Positions 1 to 9,191 of a stretch of DNA of 64,000 bases are shown here, piece by piece. A program made the position numbers and the translations under genes. The stretch spans positions 62,001-126,000 of the forward strand of contig NZ_LBIO01000055.1 in NCBI RefSeq assembly GCF_001280505.1. The letters run 5' to 3'. This DNA is from Mangrovimonas sp. TPBH4. Its GTDB lineage: Bacteria; Bacteroidota; Bacteroidia; Flavobacteriales; Flavobacteriaceae. Numbering within the stretch: the stretch's first letter is position 1; each line of letters begins with the position of its first letter. Under the pieces are notes generated by a model. It made no database searches. It saw only the letters and a list, made by a program, of their open reading frames with translations, and was not told where the DNA came from.

Positions 1-429
1 CCAGAAGGAGAGTACACCATTCCATTGGGAGTAGCTGACATCAAGCGAGAAGGAACAGATGTTACCATTGTTTCTTTTGGTAAAATCATTAAGGAAGCTT
101 ACGTGGCTGCCGATGAGTTGGCAAAAGAAGGGATTTCATGTGAAATCATCGATTTGCGTACCATACGCCCACTAGATAAGGCTGCTATATTGGCTTCCGT
201 TAAGAAGACCAACAGACTGGTAGTATTGGAAGAGGCTTGGCCGTTTGGAAACGTTTCTACTGAAATTACTTATATTGTACAATCTGAGGCTTTCGATTAT
301 TTGGATGCGCCAGTTGTAAAAATTAACACAGCCGATACACCTGCACCATATTCTCCGGTATTATTGGAACAGTGGTTGCCTAACAGTACCGATGTTGTGA
401 AAGCTGTAAAAAAGGTAATGTATAAATAA
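1..429 (+). CDS. pdhB: Pyruvate dehydrogenase E1 component, beta subunit (C-terminal part)
   Basis: The frame is open from base 1, so the gene starts upstream and only about 142 C-terminal residues are seen. They form the transketolase C-terminal domain of 2-oxoacid dehydrogenase E1 beta subunits. Typical family stretches are VTIVSFGKIIKEA, EIIDLRTIRPLD and LVVLEEAWPFGNVSTEI. The protein pairs with E1 alpha and thiamine diphosphate to decarboxylate pyruvate in the cytoplasmic dehydrogenase complex. A branched-chain 2-oxoacid E1 beta is the main alternative, but the EEAWPFG region and the end APYSPVLLEQWLP favour pyruvate dehydrogenase. A hairpin follows about 20 bases after the stop. Confidence 0.85.
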   Translation, partial: PEGEYTIPLGVADIKREGTDVTIVSFGKIIKEAYVAADELAKEGISCEIIDLRTIRPLDKAAILASVKKTNRLVVLEEAWPFGNVSTEITYIVQSEAFDYLDAPVVKINTADTPAPYSPVLLEQWLPNSTDVVKAVKKVMYK

Positions 430-452
430 AACGCAGTTTTTTGCGTTATATA

Positions 453-489
453 AACTTCATTGGCATATTTGTGCTGATGAAGTTTTTTT
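453..489 (+). terminator. Intrinsic terminator after pdhB
   Basis: AACTTCAT at 453-460 pairs with ATGAAGTT at 477-484, with some further pairing in the loop, and is followed by a run of seven T. It separates pdhB from the next gene, whose ATG follows almost at once at 494. Confidence 0.7.
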
Positions 490-493
490 GCTT

Positions 494-2992
494 ATGAACA
501 TAAAACTATTTTCTCTATTCTTTTTCTTCGGACTTTTATTTGGATTTTCACAAACCAAAGTAAGTGGATATGTAATAGATGAAAACAACCAACCCGTGGC
601 TTATGCCAATGTAATTTTTAAAGGATCTACAGAAGGAACCATCTCCAACGAAGAGGGCCGTTTCTATCTGGAATCCGATAGTAATTGGGATACAATAACA
701 GTCTCTTTTCTAGGGTATGAAACCCTGGAACTCAACTTGCCCAAGCGTGTCAACTATAATTTAAACCTGGTACTTAAGGAAGAAGCTGCCTCTTTGGATG
801 AGGTGGTAATTATCACTGGTAAGCAATCCAAAAAGGAATCTGAGAATCCTGCCATTGGTATCTTAAAGAAAATATGGGCTAATAAGCGATCCAACGGACT
901 TCGTATGTTTAAACAGTACGAGTACGATAAATATGAAAAGGTTGAGTTTGACATTAATACTATAGACAGTGCTTTTATGGATAAAAACCTGTTCAAGGGC
1001 ATGGAGTTTGTTTTTGAGCAAGTGGATACTTCCAAGGTCACGGGGAAAACCTATCTGCCAATATTCATTAATGAAGCTGCTAGTAGAGTCTATGGAGATA
1101 ATGTTATCAAGAAAGAAAAAGAAGAGTTAAAGGGGAATAAAAATTCTGGGTTTAGCGATAACCAAGCGCTGATAGATTTTGTGGACGACCTTTATGCTGA
1201 TTATGATGTTTATGATAACTATTTAAAGTTTTTTGACAAGAGCTTTGTGAGTCCCTTATCAAAGACAGGAATCAATACTTATAATTATGTCCTTTCAGAT
1301 AGTGCCTTTATCGATAATAAATGGTGCTACAATATAATTTATTACCCAAGACGTAAAAATGAGTTGACCTTTAAAGGAGATTTTTGGGTGGCCGATACCA
1401 CGTTTGCCATTAAGGAAATCAACATGCAAGCTTCTAAAAGTGCCAACATCAACTGGGTAAAGGAAATTTATATTGAACAGGAGTTTGAGGTGCTCAATGA
1501 TTCGGTATTTTTAATCAAGAGGGATTATTTCATGTCTGATTTTGCCTTTCAAAAAAAGGAAAAGGCAAAAGGGGTATATGGAAAACGAACAACCCTTTAC
1601 AACAACTATAAGTTTGATGAGCCCAAAGATCCAAAATTCTATTTGGAAGAAGTGTTCGATTTCAATCAGGAAATCTATAACCGGGACGAAGAGTTTTGGG
1701 CACAAAACCGATTGGAAAGTCTAAATAAGGATGAGCAGGGGGTCTATAAAATGTTGGATACCCTAAAAACGGTTAAAAAGTTCCAACGAGTCTACAATAC
1801 AGTGAGCATGTTTGCTTCGGGTTACAAAGAATTTCCTGCGTTACACTTTGATTACGGACCTATTTTTTCAACTTTTGGATACAACGATGTAGAAGGCTTT
1901 AGGCTTCGTGCTGGAGGGCGCACTTATTTTGGTTACAACGATTTGTGGCGTGTTGAAGGGTTTACGGCGTACGGATTTAAGGACAACAAATTTAAATATG
2001 GAATTTCCGGAAAATGGTTGTTGGATAAAAGGAAGCGGGTCATTATTTCAGGTGGAAACCGAAGGGATGTAGAACAAATAGGGGCTAGCCTTACCAATTC
2101 TACCGATGTTTTAGGTCGTAGTTTTGCTTCTTCGGCAGTATTTAATACAAGTGTGAATGACAAGCTTACCAATATCAACCTGACCACTTTGGCGGTAGAA
2201 ATTGAGCCCGTTAAAAACTTGGTGCTGCGCATTATTGGCGATTATAGGACTTTGCGGTCAGCCTCTGAAACCTTTAGTCTAGATTATTATGATGACGAAT
2301 CCCCTACGGGAATTGCATCTGAAGTACACCAATATCAAACAACACTTTCATTATCCTATTTTCCTGGCCGGAAAATGACAGGTTTTGGGGTGGAACGTTC
2401 CAGTGCCAATGATGACTATGCCAGTTTTTTTGCGCAAATAAGTAGAGGGGATAAGGTGGTTTTTAGTAGTGATTTTGAATATACCAAATTACAGTTTTCC
2501 TATATTCAGCCATGGCAGTTAGGAGGTTTTGGACGCTTGACGTCAGTATTGGAAGCAGGGAAAACCTTTGGACCCGTACCTTTGGGATTGCTCAGTGTGA
2601 TTCCGGGTAACCAGTCCTATTTTTCAATTTATAACACCTTCACCCTATTGGATTACTACGAGTTCGTGACCGATACTTATACATCGTTGCATTTGGAGCA
2701 TAATTTCAATGGACGCTTGTTTTCAAGAATACCGCTTGTTAAAAAATTGAATCTTAGGTCTATCATTGGCTTTAGGGCTGCTTGGGGTAAGATATCCCAA
2801 GAAAATAGGGATTTGAATGCTTCGGGACTTGAATATATTTCGCCTACGGATGAACCGTATTATGAATATAGTTTTGGTGTAGGGAATATTTTTAAAGTCT
2901 TCCGCTTGGACTTTAATTTCAGAGGAAATTATCTTGCAATTCCGTCGGCTAGGGATTTTGGTGTTACAGGAGGCTTTAACTTTCAATTTTAG
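494..2992 (+). CDS. DUF5686 and carboxypeptidase-like regulatory domain outer-membrane protein
   Basis: The product has 832 residues. I chose the ATG at 494 rather than the in-frame TTG at 488 because it begins a clean signal peptide (MNIKLFSLFFFFGLLFGFSQ). Residues about 22-110 form a carboxypeptidase D regulatory-like beta domain (VSGYVIDENNQPVAYANV, then SNEEGRFYL), the usual N-terminal extension of Bacteroidota outer-membrane proteins. The rest matches the DUF5686 type: a central soluble part and a C-terminal half of alternating aromatic strands ending in F, as expected of an outer-membrane beta barrel. No function is established for this family. It looks like a single-gene unit, with a terminator before it and a promoter for ppa after it. 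Confidence 0.8.
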   Translation: MNIKLFSLFFFFGLLFGFSQTKVSGYVIDENNQPVAYANVIFKGSTEGTISNEEGRFYLESDSNWDTITVSFLGYETLELNLPKRVNYNLNLVLKEEAASLDEVVIITGKQSKKESENPAIGILKKIWANKRSNGLRMFKQYEYDKYEKVEFDINTIDSAFMDKNLFKGMEFVFEQVDTSKVTGKTYLPIFINEAASRVYGDNVIKKEKEELKGNKNSGFSDNQALIDFVDDLYADYDVYDNYLKFFDKSFVSPLSKTGINTYNYVLSDSAFIDNKWCYNIIYYPRRKNELTFKGDFWVADTTFAIKEINMQASKSANINWVKEIYIEQEFEVLNDSVFLIKRDYFMSDFAFQKKEKAKGVYGKRTTLYNNYKFDEPKDPKFYLEEVFDFNQEIYNRDEEFWAQNRLESLNKDEQGVYKMLDTLKTVKKFQRVYNTVSMFASGYKEFPALHFDYGPIFSTFGYNDVEGFRLRAGGRTYFGYNDLWRVEGFTAYGFKDNKFKYGISGKWLLDKRKRVIISGGNRRDVEQIGASLTNSTDVLGRSFASSAVFNTSVNDKLTNINLTTLAVEIEPVKNLVLRIIGDYRTLRSASETFSLDYYDDESPTGIASEVHQYQTTLSLSYFPGRKMTGFGVERSSANDDYASFFAQISRGDKVVFSSDFEYTKLQFSYIQPWQLGGFGRLTSVLEAGKTFGPVPLGLLSVIPGNQSYFSIYNTFTLLDYYEFVTDTYTSLHLEHNFNGRLFSRIPLVKKLNLRSIIGFRAAWGKISQENRDLNASGLEYISPTDEPYYEYSFGVGNIFKVFRLDFNFRGNYLAIPSARDFGVTGGFNFQF

Positions 2993-3066
2993 AAGTTATC
3001 GCGTCCCTTTTTTCTCAATATGCCTTGTTTATTTACAGTTCCTTAAAGAAAAGTCATATGGTTTTA

Positions 3067-3098
3067 GTTGTCTAAGCATAAAGACTTCCGTATCTTTG
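3067..3098 (+). promoter_or_regulatory. Bacteroidota-type promoter of ppa
   Basis: TTG at 3068-3070 is separated by 20 bases from TATCTTTG at 3091-3098, matching the -33/-7 consensus TTTG-N19-TAnnTTTG. The predicted start near 3102 gives a leader of about 64 bases. A small hairpin in that leader (TATCTC at 3130-3135 with GAGATA at 3144-3149) lies just before the ppa ATG. Confidence 0.65.
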
Positions 3099-3165
3099 CG
3101 CCTTTAAATTTCGAAAAAACTAATCATTGTATCTCTTTTATTGGAGATAGAAAAATAAATATTGA

Positions 3166-3693
3166 ATGAGTACGAAAGATGATTTAACCTTTGATGTGTT
3201 AATTGAGATCCCTAACGGGAGTCGTAACAAATATGAATATGATTTCGATCTTAAGAAAATCCGTTTCGATCGAATGTTGTTTTCATCAATGATGTATCCT
3301 GGTGATTACGGGTTTATTCCTGAAACTTTGGCTTTGGATGGGGATCCACTAGATGTTTTGGTAATGGGGCATCAGCCAACTTTCCCAATGTGTGTGATGG
3401 AAGTTAAGCCTATTGGAGTATTCCATATGACAGATGAAAAGGGACCGGATGAAAAATTGATCTGTGTACCAGTATCAGATCCTATTTGGAACAAATTAAG
3501 TGACATTAGTGATTTGAACCCTCACAGATTGGAAGAAATCGAGCACTTTTTCCAAGTGTATAAAGATTTGGAAGAAAAGAAAGTTGACGTAGGAGGTTGG
3601 GGAGATGCCCAAGAAGCCTATGGAATTTTCAGTAAATGTGTGGAGCGTTATCAAGAAAGTGAACACTTCAAAAAAGGAAGTTTTACCATTTAA
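3166..3693 (+). CDS. ppa: Inorganic pyrophosphatase, family I
   Basis: This soluble cytoplasmic enzyme of 175 residues hydrolyses pyrophosphate to two phosphates and pulls biosynthetic reactions forward. The family I signature DGDPLDVLV is present (about residues 58-66) with its metal-binding aspartates. So are IEIPNGSRNKYEYD near the N-terminus and YPGDYGFIPETL before the signature. Length agrees with bacterial family I enzymes. It has its own promoter and a strong terminator, and lies directly upstream of the membrane-bound pyrophosphatase gene, so the two are probably separate transcription units. Confidence 0.95.
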   Translation: MSTKDDLTFDVLIEIPNGSRNKYEYDFDLKKIRFDRMLFSSMMYPGDYGFIPETLALDGDPLDVLVMGHQPTFPMCVMEVKPIGVFHMTDEKGPDEKLICVPVSDPIWNKLSDISDLNPHRLEEIEHFFQVYKDLEEKKVDVGGWGDAQEAYGIFSKCVERYQESEHFKKGSFTI

Positions 3694-3718
3694 GTTTCCT
3701 TAAAAAATAAAAAATTCT

Positions 3719-3752
3719 CAAAAACCCCTTAAAAAAATTAAGGGGTTTTTTA
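3719..3752 (+). terminator. Intrinsic terminator after ppa
   Basis: A near-perfect stem of AAAACCCCTTAA with TTAAGGGGTTTT around a short A-rich loop is followed by T residues. It separates ppa from hppA. Confidence 0.9.
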
Positions 3753-3808
3753 TATTCTTTGTTTTTCCTACATTTAACGTAAAATTTTGTAACTAAAAAC
3801 ATTAGGAT

Positions 3809-6169
3809 ATGGAATCAAATATGATTTTTGTGCCAATCGCAATGGCAATACTAGGATTGCTTTTTATGTTCGTTAAAATGGCGTGGGTAAAAAGGCAAGC
3901 TCCCGGTAGTGAAAGAATGCAGGAGATATCGACTTCAATCAAGGAAGGAGCCCTTGCTTTTCTAAATGCCGAATATAGGTTATTGGCCATTTTCGTTGTG
4001 ATTGCTTCAGTGGCACTTTTTGCCATTTCATATTTCGTTCCAACAACCCATTGGATTATTATTGTGGCTTTCGTTTTGGGAGCCATTTTTTCTGCTCTGG
4101 CTGGAAATATAGGTATGCGTATAGCTACCGAAGCAAATGCTAGAACTGCTGAAGCAGCAAAGACCAGTTTGCCACAGGCTTTAAAGGTCTCTTTTGGCGG
4201 GGGAACTGTAATGGGACTTGGTGTGGCAGGTTTGGCTGTATTGGGCTTAAGTTTATTGTTCTTCTTCTTTGTTAAAATGTTTATTACCGGAGAGGGATCC
4301 TTTTATGAAGAAATGACCATGGCTTTAGAGGCCTTGGCTGGATTTTCCTTAGGGGCTGAGTCCATAGCTCTGTTTGCTCGTGTTGGTGGAGGAATCTATA
4401 CTAAAGCTGCCGATGTTGGTGCAGATTTGGTGGGAAAAGTTGAAGCCGGAATTCCAGAGGACGATCCACGAAACCCTGCAACCATAGCGGATAATGTTGG
4501 TGATAATGTGGGGGACGTAGCTGGTATGGGAGCCGATTTGTTTGGGAGTTATGTGGCTACGGTTTTGGCAGCAATGGTGTTAGGGAATTATGTGATTAAG
4601 GATATGTCCATCGATGGACCATATACAGATGCCTTCAATAATATGGGGCCAATTCTGTTGCCAATTGTAATTGCAGGTGTTGGTATTTTGGCTTCAATTC
4701 TCGGAACCTTTTTGGTGAAAATTTCAAGTAATGATGTCAAGGAACGAGAGGTTCAAAAAGCATTGGATTACGGTAACTGGGCGGCAATTCTTTTAACCTT
4801 GGTTTCTAGTTTTGTTTTAATAAAATATATGTTGCCGGATACCTTGACCATGAGTTTTTTTGGAGAAGGTTATAAAACGGTGTCTTCCATGCATGTGTTC
4901 TGGGCGACCTTGATTGGCTTATGTGTAGGCGCTTTGATTGCAACGGTTACCGAACATTATACGGCTCTAGGGAAAAACCCCGTAAGAGGGATTGTGCAAA
5001 ACAGTTCCACAGGGTCGGCTACCAATATTATTGCCGGGCTCGCTGTGGGAATGAAATCTACTTTTTTTTCTGTGTTGTTGTTTGCTGTAGCTATTTTTGG
5101 GTCTTATGAATTGGCTGGATTTTATGGTGTGGCTATTGCAGCTTCTGCCATGATGGCAACCACGGCCATGCAGTTGGCCATTGATGCTTTCGGACCTATT
5201 GCCGACAATGCTGGAGGTGTGGCCGAGATGAGTGAATTGGATCCAGAAGTAAGAGGACGCACAGATATTTTGGACTCAGTAGGAAATACAACAGCGGCGA
5301 TAGGAAAGGGTTTTGCCATTGCTTCGGCAGCATTGACGGCATTGGCTTTGTTTGCGGCTTATGTAACCTTTACAGGGATTCAAGGAATCAATATTTTTAA
5401 GGCAGATGTGTTGGCCATGTTGTTTGTGGGAGGTATGATTCCTGTAATTTTTTCGGCATTGGCAATGGAATCTGTTGGGAAGGCTGCCATGGAAATGGTA
5501 AAGGAAGTTAGAAGGCAATTTCAGGAGATACCTGGAATTATGGAGGGAACTGGAAAACCTGAATATGCAAAGTGCGTGGACATCTCTACTCAAGCTGCCT
5601 TGCGCCAGATGATATTGCCTGGCTTGATTACAATCATCACCCCGATTATTGTTGGTTTTCTATTTGGAGCTGAGCCTTTGGGAGGCTATATGGCGGGTGT
5701 TTGTGTAAGTGGTGTAATGTGGGCGATTTTTCAGAATAATGCCGGTGGAGCATGGGATAATGCCAAGAAGTCCTTTGAAGCTGGAGTGGAAATAGATGGC
5801 GAAATGACTTATAAAGGAAGTGATGCTCATAAGGCAGCCGTAACCGGGGATACAGTAGGAGATCCTTTTAAGGATACATCTGGACCGTCCATGAACATTT
5901 TAATTAAATTAACTTGTTTGGTTGGTCTGGTAATTGCACCGATTTTGGGAGGGCATTCTTCAGAGACTGCTCTGGCCAATCCTGTGATGAGACACGAAGT
6001 AAAGAAAGAAATTAAGGTTGAAATGCAATCTGCAGATATTGAAAATGCTAAAGCAGTGGTGACCAAGAGTTATACCGAAGATGGTAAAACTGTGACAGAA
6101 GAGGTGATTTTGGAAGGCAGTTTGGAAGAAGTAAAACAGGCTATCGAAAACCTTAAAAAAGAAGAGTAA
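3809..6169 (+). CDS. hppA: Membrane-bound, ion-pumping pyrophosphatase, K+-dependent type
   Basis: The product is a 786-residue polytopic membrane protein that couples pyrophosphate hydrolysis to H+ or Na+ export. The catalytic signature [11 protein letters not shown] is followed by [19 protein letters not shown], the Mg-pyrophosphate site. [11 protein letters not shown] carries Ala and Gly at the positions that are Lys and Thr in K+-independent enzymes, which marks the K+-dependent class. The Glu that Na+ pumps carry in helix 6 (LLES in Thermotoga maritima) is Gly here ([10 protein letters not shown]). A Glu appears instead in helix 5 at residue 184 (GAESIALF). The C-terminus has a charged tail of about 60 residues after the last helix. 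Whether it pumps H+, Na+ or both cannot be settled from sequence alone. Confidence 0.93.
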   Translation: MESNMIFVPIAMAILGLLFMFVKMAWVKRQAPGSERMQEISTSIKEGALAFLNAEYRLLAIFVVIASVALFAISYFVPTTHWIIIVAFVLGAIFSALAGNIGMRIATEANARTAEAAKTSLPQALKVSFGGGTVMGLGVAGLAVLGLSLLFFFFVKMFITGEGSFYEEMTMALEALAGFSLGAESIALFARVGGGIYTKAADVGADLVGKVEAGIPEDDPRNPATIADNVGDNVGDVAGMGADLFGSYVATVLAAMVLGNYVIKDMSIDGPYTDAFNNMGPILLPIVIAGVGILASILGTFLVKISSNDVKEREVQKALDYGNWAAILLTLVSSFVLIKYMLPDTLTMSFFGEGYKTVSSMHVFWATLIGLCVGALIATVTEHYTALGKNPVRGIVQNSSTGSATNIIAGLAVGMKSTFFSVLLFAVAIFGSYELAGFYGVAIAASAMMATTAMQLAIDAFGPIADNAGGVAEMSELDPEVRGRTDILDSVGNTTAAIGKGFAIASAALTALALFAAYVTFTGIQGINIFKADVLAMLFVGGMIPVIFSALAMESVGKAAMEMVKEVRRQFQEIPGIMEGTGKPEYAKCVDISTQAALRQMILPGLITIITPIIVGFLFGAEPLGGYMAGVCVSGVMWAIFQNNAGGAWDNAKKSFEAGVEIDGEMTYKGSDAHKAAVTGDTVGDPFKDTSGPSMNILIKLTCLVGLVIAPILGGHSSETALANPVMRHEVKKEIKVEMQSADIENAKAVVTKSYTEDGKTVTEEVILEGSLEEVKQAIENLKKEE

Positions 6170-6201
6170 GACTTTATTGAGTCTTTTAAGTGTTAATTTG
6201 A

Positions 6202-6228
6202 AAACCATGCTGAGAGGCATGGTTTTTT
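6202..6228 (+). terminator. Intrinsic terminator after hppA
   Basis: AAACCATGC and GCATGGTTT form a nine-pair stem with a six-base loop, followed by a run of T. Confidence 0.9.
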
Positions 6229-6292
6229 GTATTAACTATTTTTGAAGGAGGAAACTCCCTACCAACCACATTCGATTTACTATCTTTAGTTT

Positions 6293-7558
6293 ATGAATTA
6301 CGATCAACTAACCACTTTGGGGGTTGCTTTTGGACTTGGCTTGCTTGTAGGTGTGCAGCGGCAAAAAAGTGACAATAAAATGGCGGGGGTAAGGACCTTT
6401 ACGCTGTTGTCCGTGTTGGGAGTGATGGCTGGTTTTTTAACCCAATTGTATGATAGCCCATATATTTTACCTGCCTTGGGCTTGTCTATTGCTGCTATGT
6501 TTGTAACGGCCAATATGGTTAAATACAAATCTGTCAAATCTCAGGATTTTGGACAGACCACAGAGGTAGCTGCCTTGTTGATGTTTTCTATTGGAGCCTA
6601 TTTGGTATTGGGAGATCAATTGGTAGGTGTTATTGTGGGAACTTTGATGGCCATTTTGCTATATGTCAAAGAAAGATTGCATCATTTTATCGATCGTTTA
6701 AGTGAAAGGGATCTTTCTGCTATTATGACTTTGGCAGGAATTAGTTTGGTGATTCTTCCAATGCTGCCAGATAAAACATTTGGGCCTTTTGGAGTGCTCA
6801 ACCCTAGAAATATTTGGTTAATGATTACCTTGATTGTTGGGATAAGTGTGGTTGGGTATTTCATTTATAAGTTTGCAGGTAAAAGAGTTGGGCTGATTGC
6901 CAATGGGATTTTGGGAGGTTTAATAAGTAGTACGGCCACCACGGTAAGTTATGCGCGGAAAACCAAAAGTAGCAAGGATGTCGATAAAATGGCGGCATTT
7001 GTCATTGCTACTGCATCTATGGTGTCCTTGGTTAGGGTACTTATAGAAATAACGGTGGTAGTTCCTAAAAAGCTCAATTATGTTCTGTTGCCGATATTGG
7101 CGGAAATTTTAGTGTTGGCTTTGCTTTGTGCAGGCATGTTTTATTGGGTGAATAAGGATGAGACTGGAGATGAAATGCCAGAACCAGAAAATCCAGCCCA
7201 ATTTAAAAGTGCCCTTTTGTTTGGTTTGTTGTATGCACTTATTTTATTGGCAGTGGCATTTGCAGAAGAGAAATTTGGGAATGAAGCTTTATATTTGGTC
7301 TCAATCGTGAGTGGCTTAACCGATGTAGATGCTATCACTTTGTCTATTTCCCATTTAATGAAAATTGATAATATTTCGGTGCATTTGGGGTGGAAACTTA
7401 TTTTGTTGGCAGCACTTTCCAATTTGGTGTTTAAAGGCATTATGGCAATGATGTTGGGAACTAGACAACTGGCCAAATGGGTGGCTGTTGTATTTGGAAT
7501 AGCCTTGGTAATTGGCTTGCTTATTATCTGGTTGTGGCCCGACTGGTTGCATTTCTAA
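6293..7558 (+). CDS. MgtC/SapB and DUF4010 family membrane protein
   Basis: The 421-residue protein is almost entirely hydrophobic, with about 11-12 membrane segments. The N-terminal third resembles the MgtC/SapB fold (GLGLLVGVQRQ, then GVRTFTLLSVLGVMAGF). The remainder fits DUF4010 (NGILGGLISSTATTVSYA and SGLTDVDAITLSIS). MgtC proteins are linked to magnesium or acid stress, but the function of this fused type is not established. TATCTTTA at 6281-6288 ends only four bases before the ATG, so a transcript from that site would have almost no leader. The App1-type phosphatase gene follows after 14 bases, which suggests co-transcription. Confidence 0.8.
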   Translation: MNYDQLTTLGVAFGLGLLVGVQRQKSDNKMAGVRTFTLLSVLGVMAGFLTQLYDSPYILPALGLSIAAMFVTANMVKYKSVKSQDFGQTTEVAALLMFSIGAYLVLGDQLVGVIVGTLMAILLYVKERLHHFIDRLSERDLSAIMTLAGISLVILPMLPDKTFGPFGVLNPRNIWLMITLIVGISVVGYFIYKFAGKRVGLIANGILGGLISSTATTVSYARKTKSSKDVDKMAAFVIATASMVSLVRVLIEITVVVPKKLNYVLLPILAEILVLALLCAGMFYWVNKDETGDEMPEPENPAQFKSALLFGLLYALILLAVAFAEEKFGNEALYLVSIVSGLTDVDAITLSISHLMKIDNISVHLGWKLILLAALSNLVFKGIMAMMLGTRQLAKWVAVVFGIALVIGLLIIWLWPDWLHF

Positions 7559-7572
7559 AGTAATTTTATTCG

Positions 7573-8568
7573 ATGTTTAAAAAAGGCCCGCTTCAAATTG
7601 TTGTTTTTCAAAGTTATGGTACCAATTCACATTTGTATGTAAGGGGAAGGGCTTTGGAGGACGAATCCATTGATCTTAATCAGCAACATATTTTTCATCT
7701 ATTGGTGAACTCTTGGAAGCGTTTTGAAAGCGATGAAATTAAATATGCCAACCTTAAAATAACCTTGCCAGATTCAAGAATTGTGGAAACCCAAACTGAT
7801 GACCACGGTTATTTTTTGGTAGATACCATTCTTGAGAATTTGCAGGCATTGGCCAATGAAGAAGGTTGGGTGAACTTTGAAGTATCCTACAGTGATGAGC
7901 ATCCAAAGCGGAAAATCCAAAACAATAATAGGTTTAAGGGAGAGCTGTTGGTGCCTTCAACGGAGGTGGATTATGGGGTTGTTACCGATATTGATGACAC
8001 GCTTTTACATACTGGAGTTGTGTCGGTGTTGAAATGGCGGGTGATTTACAATACCATTTTTAAGAATGCCAAGCACCGTTTGCCTCTAAAGGGGGCACCT
8101 GAATTTTATCATGTATTGCATAGAGGAAAGTCGGGAGGAAATGCCAATCCAATTTTTTACGTAAGCCATAGCCCTTGGAATATGTACAGATATTTAGAGT
8201 TGTTTTTAAGGCAACATCAATTTCCGAAAGGGCCTATTCTGCTGAGGAGCTTTAAAAATATTCTGCAGAAAAAAAGAGGGGATAAACCACAAAAACAAAA
8301 GGAGATTTTAAATATTTTGAAGACCTATCCCAAGATGCGTTTCATCCTGATTGGGGACAGCGGAGAATTCGATGCAGATATCTACATTGAAATAGCCCAA
8401 ATGTATCCGGATAGAATTTTGGCCATCTATCTTCGCAGTGTCAGGCACACCAAAAAAATGCTAAGGGTTCGCGGTTTATTTGAAAATTACAAAACCACGC
8501 CAGTACTTTTGGTAGAAAGCAGCGATCAAGCCATAGCTCACGCCAGAGCCAATGGGTTTATCAAGTAA
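7573..8568 (+). CDS. App1-family (DUF2183) phosphatase domain protein
   Basis: The 331-residue protein has no signal peptide. Residues about 1-130 form a beta-rich N-terminal domain. The DUF2183 catalytic domain follows, with the haloacid-dehalogenase-type motif DIDDT at residues 139-143 (two Asp expected as nucleophile and acid), YVSHSPWN as second motif and LIGDSGEFD near residue 260. In yeast App1 this domain is a phosphatidate phosphatase; in bacteria the substrate is not known. It follows the MgtC-like gene closely and converges with the deoxynucleoside kinase gene, with five bases between the two stops. Confidence 0.82.
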   Translation: MFKKGPLQIVVFQSYGTNSHLYVRGRALEDESIDLNQQHIFHLLVNSWKRFESDEIKYANLKITLPDSRIVETQTDDHGYFLVDTILENLQALANEEGWVNFEVSYSDEHPKRKIQNNNRFKGELLVPSTEVDYGVVTDIDDTLLHTGVVSVLKWRVIYNTIFKNAKHRLPLKGAPEFYHVLHRGKSGGNANPIFYVSHSPWNMYRYLELFLRQHQFPKGPILLRSFKNILQKKRGDKPQKQKEILNILKTYPKMRFILIGDSGEFDADIYIEIAQMYPDRILAIYLRSVRHTKKMLRVRGLFENYKTTPVLLVESSDQAIAHARANGFIK

Positions 8569-8573
8569 GTTGT

Positions 8574-9188
8574 TTAGAAAAGACCGTTTATTTGGGCGTC
8601 AATTCTATTGATAACCTCACCTAAATCTTCAGGTTTCGACACAAAATCCAATTGGTCCACATCTATAATTAAAAGGTTGCCTTTGTCATAACCATGAATC
8701 CAAGCTTCGTAGCGTTCGTTTAGTCGGCTTAAATAATCAATGCTTATAGAGCTTTCGTAATCCCTTCCTCTATTGTGTATTTGGGACACCAAATTAGGAA
8801 TGGAACTGCGTAAATAAATAAGCAGATCAGGTCCTTGAACCAAAGACTCCATAAGGTCAAAAAGCGAACGGTAGTTTTCGTAATCCCTATTGGTCATAAG
8901 TCCCATAGCGTGTAGGTTGGGCGCAAAAATATGGGCGTCTTCATAGATGGTTCTATCCTGAATGATGTCCTTGCCACTTTGCCTAATTTGCAATACTTGT
9001 CTAAATCGACTATTCAAAAAGTAAACTTGCAGGTTGAAGCTCCAACGTTCCATTTGGTTGTAAAAATCGTCTAAATAAGGATTGTCTACAACATCTTCAA
9101 GTTGAGGTTCCCAATGAAAGTGTTTGGCCAGTAATTTTGTAAGCGTCGTTTTTCCAGCGCCAATGTTTCCTGCTACTGCAAAGTGCAT
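8574..9188 (-). CDS. Deoxynucleoside kinase
   Basis: This 204-residue cytoplasmic enzyme phosphorylates deoxynucleosides in the salvage pathway. It starts directly with the P-loop GNIGAGKTT (residues 7-15). The family motif QDRTIYEDAHIFA (DRS/ERS type) carries the substrate-contacting Glu-Asp pair. RSSIPNLVSQIHNRGRDYE supplies the Arg-rich lid. Length fits the dCK/dGK family. Substrate preference (dA, dG, dC or T) cannot be read from sequence. It lies three bases after an unrelated exported protein gene and is probably co-transcribed with it. Confidence 0.9.
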   Translation of the reverse strand: MHFAVAGNIGAGKTTLTKLLAKHFHWEPQLEDVVDNPYLDDFYNQMERWSFNLQVYFLNSRFRQVLQIRQSGKDIIQDRTIYEDAHIFAPNLHAMGLMTNRDYENYRSLFDLMESLVQGPDLLIYLRSSIPNLVSQIHNRGRDYESSISIDYLSRLNERYEAWIHGYDKGNLLIIDVDQLDFVSKPEDLGEVINRIDAQINGLF

Positions 9189-9191
9189 ATG

